DNA from: Castor canadensis | Lineage: Eukaryota > Chordata > Mammalia > Rodentia > Castoridae | DNA length: 64,000 nucleotides | Direction of reading: 5' to 3' | Assembly (NCBI RefSeq): GCF_047511655.1 | Contig: NC_133386.1 | Location: 124,615,866 to 124,679,865 of the forward strand | Shown: in pieces, positions 53,956 to 64,000 of the stretch | Numbering within the stretch: position 1 is the stretch's first letter | How the letters are laid out: each line of letters starts with the position of its first letter | Program-made: the position numbers and the translations under genes | The notes under the pieces: model-generated | What the model saw: the letters and a program-made list of their open reading frames with translations, nothing else | What the model was told of the DNA's origin: nothing | Databases searched by the model: none

Positions 53956-54469
53956 AGGGACCTCTTCTTGGCTGGTACTTCCTTCTTTGTGAACACCTAG
54001 GACACCTGTAGGTTTGAATGCTGCTTTCCTTTCAAATATTCTGTAACTTAAGCATTCGATAAATGCTATGGATGGCCTCAGAAATATATTTACAGTAGTG
54101 AATTTTGTCTACATTTTTGTATTCACAGATCCCAAACAATTCATCCGTGGCAGTACTCATAGTTTTGCTATCACATAATGCATTTAGTAACTCAAATCCA
54201 GTGGACTTAACAGTCTTGCAGGATCGCTGGGACATTTGACCAGTGATCAAGTGAGATCATTTTGATTGTTGAAAAAACCTTAGATGCAATATAAATGCAA
54301 ATAGAATATAACTTCTGTTTAAAATACTTAGTGCCTATACTGCTTATCAGTGTAATACTCCTTAGCATAAGCAGGAAGGCTCACAATCTATTCAAATGGG
54401 TTTTACCATGTAAGAATCAATTTGACTTTTATCAAAGCCTCTAAAGATACCCTATCAATGTGCATTCCA

Positions 54470-54620
54470 CTTCTAGTTTTCCTCCAAGACTCAAGTATCA
54501 CTTCTGTAAAGTCTTCCTTAACCCCACCTAGAGATAGTTATTTCTGTTTGTCTTAGCATTTAATCTTGGAATATCTTCTTTGCTAATTGCCTATCAGCTA
54601 AGTGTGCAATAAACTGTCAG
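54470..54620 (+). repeat. L2-like fragment
   Basis: CCAAGACTCAAGTATCACTT and AGTCTTCCTTAACCCCACCT resemble L2. Confidence 0.5.
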
Positions 54621-55274
54621 TGTGTTACATGCCTATCTGCAGTGAATGGCAAGAAAGAGTCATCTTCTGACTCAGTGCTTTTAGTAGGTATCATGCTCAT
54701 ATTTTTAAAACAGATGAAAGGCAAGAAATAAATACACACCATAAATTTCTTCATCATTCTATTTATTACATGTATGAATATTAACATCTCATGGTATCCA
54801 TCTAATTCAATCAAAACCAACAAAGGAGGGTTAACCATGTTTCAAGTGAACATTCTTACAGATTCTCCTGTAACTTAAAATAGAAATATGTTCATCTGCA
54901 TTAAATCGTTTGACAATTTGAAAAATATATTTTAAAAAAATCACCTTTAGTACTTAAATATACTTGTTAATTGCTTGATGGCATCAGTGTTCAATTTCAA
55001 GAATAAAAGTTGCTTCATTAGATAGTTTCCAAAACTGGACATCTAGATGGTTCTCTGTAGCTGGAGATACATATCGTGTATATGTATGTTAAATATGTCC
55101 TATTTTAGATTTTTCAAATCTGGCTTTTCTACTTGAGAAAAGTCCTGCAGTATTCTCTCACAGTCCCCTTTTGAAGGATAAAACTACTTCAAACTTTGCT
55201 TCTTTAATCATGGGAAGCTATTAGAAAAAAAAATCTTTCATTGAGGTTGCTGTTCAGTTCCATTTTTGCCCAAT

Positions 55275-55642
55275 AAAAAGTACAGAAACACTGTCTTTAT
55301 TTGATGGTGTGCATAAATATTACACTCCATGGATAGCAAAAATATTTTTATTTATAATTTACAGTTTCACAAGTGAAAATCGTACATTTTTACACATACA
55401 ATTTCATTTTGTTAAATTTGCACACATCTACAGAACTTTCACACAACAAGCACCTGAATCTGTGCAGGCAGTAGGAAATGCAAATACTAAAATGTATTTA
55501 TTAACCAAATGATAGCTGATGGCCCTGCCTCAGCTAGGCAATTTATATAGATATATGTCTATATATACATAAAAAATTCTTCACCTTCTAGATCCAACAG
55601 CAGCTTTTTTTAAAAAAGAAAAACATACCTTTCTCATTTTAT
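55275..55642 (-). other. PCF11: PCF11 3' UTR (probable short form)
   Basis: About 365 bp of AT-rich sequence between the PCF11 stop and a canonical AATAAA. It carries no SINE or L1 insertion, unlike the DNA on either side. The 3' end is inferred from the poly(A) signal only, and longer forms are possible. Confidence 0.6.
55296..55301 (-). terminator. Likely PCF11 polyadenylation signal AATAAA
   Basis: The plus strand reads TTTATT here, so the minus strand reads AATAAA, followed about 20 bases later by T-rich sequence. It is the clearest downstream signal after the PCF11 stop codon. Confidence 0.55.
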
Positions 55643-55858
55643 TTAAACTGACTCGACTGTATCATTTTCTGTTTTAATTTCAGTGGGTGTTGCTATGCTT
55701 TCCTCTGTACAAGCTGGTGGGGTATCAATTTGTTCTTCCTTAACTTTGGGACTTTCACAGGGTTCCTGCAATTCGTTTTTGACAATGTTCAACATAATGT
55801 TCAAAGGGTTTTCAACTGGTGTCTTGCTGGGAGATGGTGTACAATCAAATGAAGATGT
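55643..55858 (-). CDS. PCF11: PCF11 terminal coding exon
   Basis: 216 bp, from TSSFDCTPSPSKTPVENPLN to a TAA at 55645-55643, ending TENDTVESV. It is Pro-, Glu- and Thr-rich and looks disordered. The conserved NPLNIMLNIVKNEL helix is present, as is the candidate SUMO-like site IKTE. Confidence 0.95.
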   Translation of the reverse strand, partial: TSSFDCTPSPSKTPVENPLNIMLNIVKNELQEPCESPKVKEEQIDTPPACTEESIATPTEIKTENDTVESV

Positions 55859-58800
55859 CTACAAAATGAAAAGCCATATTAAGTACTGATGAAAATTCAA
55901 AATTAACATAGTTTTATAAAACCCTTGTTTGGCCAAAGGAACACACATTTACCAATTAAAACTAAAATGTGTGCTTCCCCACAAGATACGCTACAAAGAC
56001 AGCCAAATAGCAAAATACACATTGAAATTCAGTATGTACTTGGGGCTGGGTGTAGTGGCAAGCACAAAGCCCTGAATTCAAACCCCAGTACCAAAAAACA
56101 GCAATGGGCTGAGCTGTTAACAAATAACACAGCCAACGGGCAACAATGACTCACACCTATAATTCCAGCTACTCAGAAGACAGAAATCTGGAAGGTTGCT
56201 GTTAGAGGCCTGGCCAAGCAAAAAAGTCTGCAAGACATGATCTCAACAAACAAGCCACAGGCATTGTGCATACTGCAATCCCAGCTCTGAAGGAGGTAGA
56301 AGGATCGTGGTCTGAGGCCAGCCTGAACAAACAAGAATGTGAAACTCCATCTGAAAAATGAGCTAAAGAAGAAAGGGCTGGAGGTGTGGCTTGAGTGGTA
56401 AGAGTGCCTACCTAGCAAGCACACCCTCAGTTCAAACATCAGCCAAAAAAAACACAGGCTTCTGTATTTAATATTCTAGGATTTTTGTGACCCCCAATTT
56501 CAATTACTCCAAGAATTTTTTTAGATGCCCACAAACCATCAAAACATCCCTAGGAAACTAATCTTTTGATGACTCAAATATATCTCTTCAAACTACCCTA
56601 TGGGCCAGTCTTAGGCAATCAGTGTGTTCCATTATTTGGTTTAAAAAACAGTCAAGCTACAATACAAACACAACAATTAGAATTTTTAGGCCACCAGACT
56701 GATGTCTTTTAGATTTTATATGTGATTACTTTAAAAAAAAAAAAAAACTATATTATGTGGCTAAACACAGTATGTAAGAACAAAATAATATTAAGTGCCT
56801 TCCCTAGCCCTAGGAACCTATTCCCAACATGACCCTTCTCATCTTCAGTTTTCCACATTTCTGTGAGCCAATAGTGGTCTACTAAAGACATCAGCCAGGT
56901 GCTGGTTGCTCAAGCTACTTTAGAGACTGAGATCAGGAGGATTCTGGTTCAAGCAAGCCTGGAGCCAAAGTAAGTTAATGAAACCCATCTCAACCAATAG
57001 CTGAACACATTGGCACATGCCTGTCATCCCAAGCTACATGGGAAGCTATTATCAGGAAGATCATGGTTTAAAAAAAATATGCAAGACCCCCATTTCAACA
57101 GGAAAAAGCTGAGCATGGTGCACAAGCCTGTCATCCCAACAACAGCAGGAAGGTTAAAGGTATGGGCTGTCCTAGGCAGTAACTGAGACCCTATCTCCAA
57201 AATAACCAAAAAGGGCTGGAAGCATGGCTCAAGCAATAGAGCACTGCCTAGACAAGTATAAAGTGCTAAGTTCAAACTCTAGTACTGCCAAAACAAAGTC
57301 ATCAAGATTCAAGTGCATAGGAAGCCAGGAATGATAAAAAAAAAAAAGAAAAACTTTAAAATTTAATTGTATATTACAGATGATATATTGATGTATTTCA
57401 AACCCTGTCTTAGCACCAATATTTAGTGAACAACCTAACTACTACATCAAAACACAAAAGTAGCTAAATATATTAGTAAGATTAGAATAATAATATTACT
57501 CTGATACAAAAAGTTAACTGAAAAGTAAAATTTATTAAGGTAAATGAGAACAAACACAGTGACCAAAAAGAACTTACATTTTGATAATCTTCATAGCATG
57601 ATGGATGATAAATCTGAAGCAAAAAGGAAAAAAGTTAAATAGCTATTCACACGCATATTCAATTCTATCTATTCTGGAATGATTTTTCCCTTTAAAACTG
57701 AAACCAGAAGATAGTAGACTTTAGAAAGGTAATAAAAAGGAATTAAGACCAAAATTGTTACCCTTACCATTAAGGAGTGTGAAAAAGTGGTTTCTCTTAA
57801 AACTTGCTTTTGTATATTTAAGTAGGCTAACATGATTTCTTCAGAAGTAGAATAGCATGGCTAGGCAGAAAAAGAACTAACTACATTAAGAATAGCTAGT
57901 TCTGAGCCTAGCATTGTTATGACCTGCTATACAAGATGAGTGTAAACCAGACAGCTGTTAAGATCCTTCCAAACACATTCTATCTTTATCATTCAGTATT
58001 AACCAAAATAGATTCCTATTACAAAACAGCTACCAACAAAAAAATTCCTTAACACGTCTTTATGAAGAAATGAAAATTACCTTTCCATCTACTCTGATAG
58101 CATTTTTTAAGTGCCATTCCTCCTCTTCTTCATCCCAGTACTGTTCAAATTGTTCTTGACAGATTTCACAACTCTAAAATAGAACCAGATAAAATGAAAT
58201 TTAATAACAGTACACATTAATCCCACTAAAGTGAAAATATAAAAACATTTTCAGTTGAGTAAGAAATATAGGAATATTGTAAAAATCTAAGTATTCAGGC
58301 AAAAAGTTAACATTTCACTGTTGCTGATTATATCTAACTACAATGGTTATGAAACAAAGCCAAATTATAAAATTGAAGAACAGAGCTTACAAGAAATCTT
58401 AAAATCATTTAAACAATGATATAAAGTACATGTTTTTTATTATTATTTACTTAAGAGAAAGGAAGCAGTACTCCCACTAGAGGTAGATAATTTAAACACT
58501 GTTCTCTTACCTCAACTGCTCCAGCTGGTCCAGCAGGTACACTTTGGAACTCCTTTTCTTTAGCAGCCTCCTGAGTTTTGAGCACAACTTCTTCATGCAC
58601 CTTTTCAAAAAACTGGCTCTTTGCACGTTCTTCCAGATCAGCTATTTCCTCAAATTCTATCCAGTCCTTAAAATTGATTTTAAGAGAATATTTTCATGTT
58701 TCTAAACTTTTAATGCTTATCTTCAATATAATGCCATTTAAAAGTAAAATTCTTCTACAATATACTCTAATATTACTCTTATACTTTCTCTTTAAGCCCA

Positions 58801-61001
58801 GTAACAAATAATATGTAGCAACTGATGAGTAACTAAGATCTTAATGCTAATTTTCCATTGGCTCTAGAGTTACAACTTCAACAAGATAAATTTCATGTAC
58901 AATTTTTTACCAAAAATACTCAGTCACTAAACCTTTAAACTGTAAAACTAGAACAACTTTGTGGACTAATCTCAGCAAAAAACAAACACTCTGGAAAATT
59001 ACTTAAAAAACTTTAAAATCTAAGGATCAAATTTCATTTAGAAAACCCACATTAGCTCTCAGAAGTTATTTAAAGGTTTTAAATATACTTTTAAGAGCCA
59101 TATAACTTAAGCCTAAAGATAATTCAGAGGTATATGGATTACTCACTGTTAAACTGTAGTACCAACGTCTGTGAGTGACTTTTCTGCTAACATCTTTCTC
59201 GGTTCTATTTTGCCGATAATGCCAGTCCAAGTGATCTGCATATACATCTGTCTGTGATGTTGTAAACCTCATTCCACAAGAGTAACACTGAATACCAGTG
59301 TACAATCGGTTTATAACACTGTCATAACGTCTATTTTGACAAAGAAATAATCTTTAGTTTTGATAAAATGACTAATGGCTAAAAAGAAAAATCAATTATA
59401 AATACTTAAACTGAAATATTTTAACAAGAGTGAAACCAAAGAAAGCTGGCTGAAACAGTTAGTAACCCCTAGAGATCAATGTTACCTAACTGTCACTGAC
59501 CTTCAGTAGCTATCTTCTTATTGACAAGCTTGTCCCAGTTACTTACTTTCTTTTGGCTAAAAACGGAATGATCCAGCCAAGCACCAGTGGCTCACGCCTA
59601 TAATTCTGGCTTCTCACGAGGCAGAGATCAAGAGGATCGCAGTTCGAAGCCAGTCTGAGCAAATAGTTCATGAGACCCTATCTTGAAACTAACCGTAACA
59701 AAAAGAGGGCTGGCGAAATGGCTCAAGGTGTAACCCTGAGTTCAAACCCTAATACCATACACACACACAAAAAAAATTCTAAACATTATTAGGCTGGTGT
59801 GGTGACACATGCATATAGTTCCAGCACTCAAATGCTGAGATAGGAGGATCCTGAATTCAGGCCAGTGTGAGCTACAAAGCAAGCTGGAGGACAACTTGGG
59901 GTACGTAACAAGGCTCTGTCTCAAAACAAGAAACTTCTTCCTAAACATTTTTAAGAGATGAGAGGTAGCTCAGTGGTACAGCATTTTTAAATGCTGGACT
60001 ACAGAAACCTCATTTTTTAAACTCTAAAAGGTCAAGAGTATCAATGTAGAAAAAAGATAAATTGAAGACAAAAGTATTTAAACTCCCCATATGTTCTATA
60101 CCAAAAAATATAAAAATGGAAATGTTGGGGTGGCCTTTTGACCTAAATACTTGTGCAACATACATATTTTAAAGACTGTTATAAATATTTTATCACATAA
60201 AAAAAACAGGCTTTACTAAATTTTAGAACAGTAAAAGGAAAATGAAATAGCCCTGATAATAATGCCCACAATTAAAGTCATTATTTAAAAAAAAAAATTG
60301 TATTACATACTGTTTCAATTCTTCAATTGTAAAATTAGTAAGATCTGGAACATCTTGATCTTCATTCTGATCTTCCTCCTCTTCGGGGGGAGGCTGAGCA
60401 GCAACCTCATTTACTTCTGCAATTGAGAAAAGATACAAATTTCTCAATGCTCTCCTCCATGTGTTCTTTATAGGGAAACACTATAGTGTTACGGCCACAT
60501 AGGAATACCTACCAGGTCTAGTCACTGCTTTTGATTTTTAAAGTTTATTGTCCAAGGAACCTAATACAACTTCTTAAAGTTTTATTTCCTCAATATACAA
60601 ATTATTTTCAAAAGCTAAGTTCATGTAGAATAACTAGTAAAGTCTACACAAGACATTTGCAGGATGTTAACTGAAACAAATACCCACTTTGTGGGTTATA
60701 GTTCAATCTTAGAAAACTTTAAAGAATTTCATTACAGACCAAATGTATTTTGTTTTCAAAAAACAAAAGTATACCTAAGAATTCAATTATTATAAGGAAC
60801 ATTATCATAACTCATGTCATCACATAACACATCTCTGTTATTTAATGGAGCTTGGTATACATGAAGTATAAACCCACTTACGTGTTGCAGCTGAATCTGG
60901 CTGGGACAATTTGAGAATTCCTGTTTTTAGCAGTTTTGAAAATAACTCATTTACATCCACCTGACTGAGATGATTATCAGGATATGCCTTAGGAAGAGCT
61001 C
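55643..61001 (-). CDS. PCF11: PCF11, cleavage and polyadenylation factor subunit (last seven coding exons)
   Basis: Spliced minus-strand coding sequence: 60882-61001, 60311-60416, 59147-59330, 58511-58666, 58081-58173, 57578-57613 and 55643-55858. Together these are 911 bases (302 residues after a split codon) ending in TAA. They match the C-terminus of mammalian PCF11, which works in the nucleus in cleavage factor II with CLP1 during mRNA 3'-end formation and transcription termination. Visible parts are an acidic stretch (PPPEEEEDQNEDQD), a first zinc finger (CYSCGMRF ... HLDWH), the CLP1-binding segment between the fingers (RRWYYSLTDWIEF), a second zinc finger (SCEICQEQF ... IYHPSC), and a tail ending TENDTVESV. 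The N-terminal CTD-interaction domain lies to the right of the window. All junctions are GT-AG and in frame. Confidence 0.96.
56045..56450 (+). repeat. ID piece and B1-B1-ID composite SINE in a PCF11 intron
   Basis: Partial ID near 56045-56098, then B1-like units from about 56115 and an ID unit ending near 56450 (GGTGTGGCTTGAGTGGTAAG). Confidence 0.76.
56885..57295 (+). repeat. B1-B1-ID composite SINE in a PCF11 intron
   Basis: B1-like units at about 56888 and 57000-57200, then an ID unit (GCATGGCTCAAGCAATAGAG). Confidence 0.76.
57578..57613 (-). CDS. PCF11: PCF11 36-bp micro-sized coding exon
   Basis: Only 12 codons, IYHPSCYEDYQN, flanked by TTGCTTCAG and GTAAGT. It completes the second zinc finger with H and C. 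It is too short to show up as a free reading frame and was found by splice-site and protein matching. Confidence 0.94.
58081..58173 (-). CDS. PCF11: PCF11 coding exon with second zinc finger
   Basis: 93 bp (31 codons), from SCEICQEQFEQYWDEEEEEW to AIRVDGK. It supplies the C-x2-C half of the second zinc site; the His and Cys partners are in the next exon (IYHPSC). Confidence 0.96.
58511..58666 (-). CDS. PCF11: PCF11 coding exon, helical linker
   Basis: 156 bp (52 codons, phase 0 at both ends), from DWIEFEEIADLEERAKSQFF to PAGPAGAVE. It is charged and probably helical. It continues the region that contacts CLP1 between the two fingers. Confidence 0.96.
59147..59330 (-). CDS. PCF11: PCF11 coding exon with first zinc finger
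   Basis: 184 bp, beginning RYDSVINRLYTGIQCYSCGM. The C-x2-C pair is followed by D-H-L-D-W-H, giving a zinc site. It ends HRRWYYSLT, part of the CLP1-binding segment. The donor is GTGAGT. Confidence 0.96.
59575..59990 (+). repeat. B1-ID composite, B1 SINE and ID remnant in a PCF11 intron
   Basis: Composite at about 59577-59765 (GTGGCTCACGCCTATAATTC), a separate B1 at about 59790-59930, and a short ID remnant (GTAGCTCAGTGGTACAGCAT). Confidence 0.76.
60311..60416 (-). CDS. PCF11: PCF11 coding exon, sixth from the end
   Basis: 106 bp, reading (Q)VNEVAAQPPPEEEEDQNEDQ and then DVPDLTNFTIEELK(Q). The acceptor is AATTGCAG. The donor GTATGT splits a Gln codon that is completed by the A at 59330. Confidence 0.94.
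60882..61001 (-). CDS. PCF11: PCF11 coding exon, seventh from the end
   Basis: 120 bp, reading ALPKAYPDNHLSQVDVNELF and then KLLKTGILKLSQPDSAAT after a split first codon. The acceptor is TTTTTTAAG and the donor GTAAGT. Confidence 0.94.
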
Positions 61002-61353
61002 CTTAAAAAAAACAAAAAACAAAGCAGAACTTAATATTATAAAATGCATTTTTCAAAGTTTTCTTTAAAATGGCCTACCAACAATAAATTTGGCACAAAT
61101 CTTATTAATGATGGGTTTAGTTATTTCAGATGCTCTTAAATTTTCATTTCATTGATAAATCATCACCACTTAAAAAATATTTTAGGACAAATACTTAAAA
61201 CTATAACAGTTTATATATTATATAAAAATCAGTATTACCCACTCTTGTCTAATACCTTGCCATAGGAAAGCAACATACAGAGAAAGAAAGCCTCATGCTC
61301 CCTTCTGCACAATGTAACACCATGCCTAACTTTCTACTTTCCTAATTCTCTAA

Positions 61354-61437
61354 TACTGCTGGTGGATTGGCTCAAGTTGTAGAGTGCTTGCGTAGCAAGA
61401 ATGAGTTCAAACCCCAATACCACCAAAAGAAAAAAAT
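61354..61437 (+). repeat. ID-type SINE
   Basis: GATTGGCTCAAGTTGTAGAG and GAGTTCAAACCCCAATACCA. Confidence 0.83.
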
Positions 61438-61959
61438 CTATTCTAATTCTCTAATAATCCTCGTCTTCCAACCACAATGAAAAATGTAGTTTTTATAAAG
61501 GTGAAGTAGTGTACCATCTCTTAGCACAGATTTCTGAGGGGAAAAAAAAAAACAGACCAAAGCCAAAATGGAAGGACTCTTGACTGCACAGCTCCCTCGC
61601 ATGATAATCCTAATGAACAGATGCAAAACACAAGCCATGCCCCTGTGGCGTTTGCTGAGTTACTGCTCCTGCAAAGCATCTCAGTTTATACTCAACAGTG
61701 CCAGGCTTAGTAAAACTTTAATAAGTTGGATGAGACAAAGATAACAATCCTTTCTTTAAGTTCAACCTAATCCAGTATTTTGCTAAACACCATTCTAATA
61801 ACTGTAATCCTTTAACTCAACTGTAAAAATTAAGCTCAGGTAGTTGGTCAGCTCAAGTACAGAACCACAAAAAAATTTTTAAATTTAACTTTCTCTTTGT
61901 CACTATTGAACAGCTGCCTACACCTCCAGAAAAAAAGGTCCGAATCACTAAATATTCCT

Positions 61960-62050
61960 TTTTAGTTCTTGATTGGTACCGAAAGTTGAACTCAGAACCT
62001 TATGCTTGCTAAGCAGGCACTGTACCACTTGAGCCACGCCTCCAGTCCTA
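61960..62050 (-). repeat. ID-type SINE
   Basis: The plus strand shows AAAGTTGAACTCAGAACCTT and CCACTTGAGCCACGCCTCCA, a reversed ID. Confidence 0.84.
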
Positions 62051-62309
62051 AAATGTTCTTCCTTAATGACAGAAATTCAATTTGCATCCACAATACAAAT
62101 AATACCATTATATACTCTATATACTTAGCACAGTGCTTTATATAGAGTATGCTAATTAATGTCTAAATGCCTGAATGAGTAAAACAACCTCAATATTAAT
62201 CAATTACAACAGCATTTCACATACAAGTTTAATATTTGCATTCTACTAGAATTAGCTATTTACACGTCTAAGAGGGATAATTAGCTATTCACATATCTGG
62301 AGGCAGCCC

Positions 62310-62600
62310 AGTTTAATGACCAAGAGCATGAACTATGGTACCAGACTCCCAGAATTCTTGCTAGAATTTCCACTTTGCAATTATAAGACACAATCAAGTT
62401 GCTTATCTGTGTCTCAATTTCCCCTGTCTGTAAAACAGTAGTAATAGTTCTACCTGAGGTTGTTATGAGGATTAAATACTATTTGTAAGAGACTGAGATA
62501 TTTGACACTATATACACTAATACAGTGCAGTGCATTGAAGGATCAACCTTATTAAATGCCTTCTAGCACAATGCCTAGAACACAGCAAATGACTGATTTG
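62310..62600 (+). repeat. MIR element
   Basis: TCAATTTCCCCTGTCTGTAA, GTTGTTATGAGGATTAAATA and TGCCTAGAACACAGCAAATG match the MIR core and 3' side well. Confidence 0.75.
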
Positions 62601-63029
62601 TTTGAATGAATAAGAATTTATTGCAAAAGTGGTATTCTCATTTTCAAATTAGAGAAGGATCTCTAGAGAAAATGAATATAGCCCACCGAATCCTCTTCAC
62701 ACCTCTTGTAAGAATAAGTAGAACTTCAAGACATAACTGAGGTCTCATCTAATACTCCCAACACAGAGGAACAAAGTGTGATTTCCTCTGTGACACTGCT
62801 GTGCCCTATATATACACATGTAAAACCCAATGTTGTCAAAGCCAGAAGAAAATATGCAATTTTTGGACATATCTCATGCCACTAACCCCAATACAACAAA
62901 CCCTGTACTCAACGAAAAAACTGGTTTCTAAAGGAAAATATGTTCATATAGCACCTTCCAAATTAGGAAGTACTTCTGCATCTTCTGCCTATACTAGTTC
63001 AGTTGATTCTTTGTTAAAAAAAATCCCAG

Positions 63030-63118
63030 GCAGGGGCTGAGGATGTAACTGTGTAAAGTGCTTGCCTAGTACATAGAAGATGCTGGTTCTATCCCCAGCC
63101 CTGCAATAAAAAAAAAAA
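63030..63118 (+). repeat. ID-type SINE
   Basis: GGCTGAGGATGTAACTGTGT and GGTTCTATCCCCAGCCCTGC, then an A-tail. Confidence 0.82.
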
Positions 63119-63554
63119 AATTAAAAAATAAAAAATAAAAAACCCAGGCACCAAGCAAGGACTTTTACTACCATCTCCACTACAAAGGAAGAAAATGAAC
63201 AACAAGGAGGGTACTTGTTTCTACTCTGCCCAAGTATAAAATGGTAGAGATTCTAATCCTTATCTTCTAATCTCATATCTCAAATTGTTTCCATCCCTTT
63301 TCATATGCTAACAATAAAAATCAATATATTTATGCAACATACACACATAAAAAAATATTAACTGAACTGTCTACCTAGAAATTAAAAGCAAAAAGATCTG
63401 ATATTAATTAAATGAATTTCAAGCTGACATAATTTAAGAAGAAATGCATAAAACAAAACTTGGCTAGGACTTCCCTAAATATTTCAAGTGTTGGAAAATT
63501 CCTTCAATTTGTATAGTGAGTAACTTAATGCTACACTTTGGAATGTTTCTGGGA

Positions 63555-63755
63555 CTAGGGGCTTGAATCAAGCAATAGAGCAACTGCCTAGCAAGCACAA
63601 GTCCCTGAATTCAAACTCCAGTACAATGTTTAAAAAAAACTAAGCATTGTAACTCACACCTGTAAACTCAACAATTGGGAGGTAGAGACAGGAGGATCAC
63701 AAGTTTGAAGCCAACATAAGCTATATAGCAAAACCGTATCTCAAAAATAAATGGA
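63555..63755 (+). repeat. ID SINE followed by B1 SINE
   Basis: ID at 63555-63640 (GAATTCAAACTCCAGTACAA), then B1 at 63640-63755 (AACTCACACCTGTAAACTCA). Confidence 0.78.
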
Positions 63756-64000
63756 AAGAGAAGAGAAAGTTTCCAAAACAGCCATTTTAATGATGTAGAA
63801 ATTACCAAGTATCACTACTATTTGGTTGGGTTAGATCTCATTATAGTAACTTTGCAGTTACGTCACCTGTCGTGGTAACTTATTTACTTTCCATTTACCT
63901 CATGTTAAAACTAAAACTTATTTTTAAAGTCATTGTATCAATTATTAGTTATCAGTCACCCTTACAGTAACAAAAAGGCTAAACGGGAGACCTCGCTAAG

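Larger units (their letters stand above)
53220..55270. other. Intergenic gap downstream of PCF11
   Basis: Mostly unrecognised AT-rich DNA with one direct-repeat copy and an L2-like piece. No exon seen. Confidence 0.55.
61010..64000. other. PCF11 intron, continuing out of the window
   Basis: No further PCF11 exon recognised to the right of 61001. The stretch holds ID and B1 SINEs and one MIR; the remainder is unrecognised. Confidence 0.6.

Noticed and set aside
54032..54838. Minus-strand frames just downstream of PCF11
   Set aside because: Short, AT-rich, without splice sites or known homology; likely random frames in the intergenic gap.

Overview
This is mammalian nuclear DNA, most likely from a castorimorph rodent such as a beaver. 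The evidence is intron-split vertebrate genes with GT-AG junctions, a CpG-rich promoter, and a repeat load dominated by L1, B1 monomers, tRNA-derived ID-type SINEs and B1-ID composite SINEs. The exact species is an inference from SINE style. There are no bacterial operons, CRISPR arrays or phage genes. Two real protein-coding genes are present, both on the minus strand and both partial in the window. From the right, the last seven coding exons of PCF11 (pre-mRNA cleavage complex II factor) lie at 61001-55643, with a short 3' UTR and a likely poly(A) signal near 55300. About 8 kb further left, ANKRD42 (ankyrin repeat protein) starts in a CpG-rich block at 47055. Its first eight coding exons run leftwards to 19556. 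Every exon junction I reconstructed keeps the reading frame, so both genes look functional over the part seen. The PCF11-then-ANKRD42 tandem order agrees with mammalian synteny (human 11q14). Layout by region: 1-19500 is an L1-rich area with no ANKRD42 exon that I could find, and is probably one ANKRD42 intron. It holds a nested stack: an old plus-strand L1 was split by SINEs, by a 6.9-kb full-length L1 with a perfect 14-bp target duplication, and by an SBDS processed pseudogene. 19556-47055 is ANKRD42 exons 8 to 1, with introns filled by L1 pieces (including an internally deleted L1 with a 720-codon chimeric frame at 33047-35209), composite SINEs, two U6 snRNA pseudogenes, L2 remnants and a possible solo LTR. 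46990-48370 is the CpG-rich promoter and leader. 48400-55270 is the intergenic gap with MIR, L2, SINE and L1 remnants. 55270-64000 is the PCF11 3' end and introns. The most unusual item is upstream of the ANKRD42 start codon: about 0.9 kb of GC-rich sequence made of degenerate 45-bp (15-codon) tandem units. These form one continuous open frame, in frame with ANKRD42, but without any ATG before the canonical one. It could be a minisatellite-like promoter/leader or a cryptic N-terminal extension read from a non-AUG start. The sequence alone does not decide.
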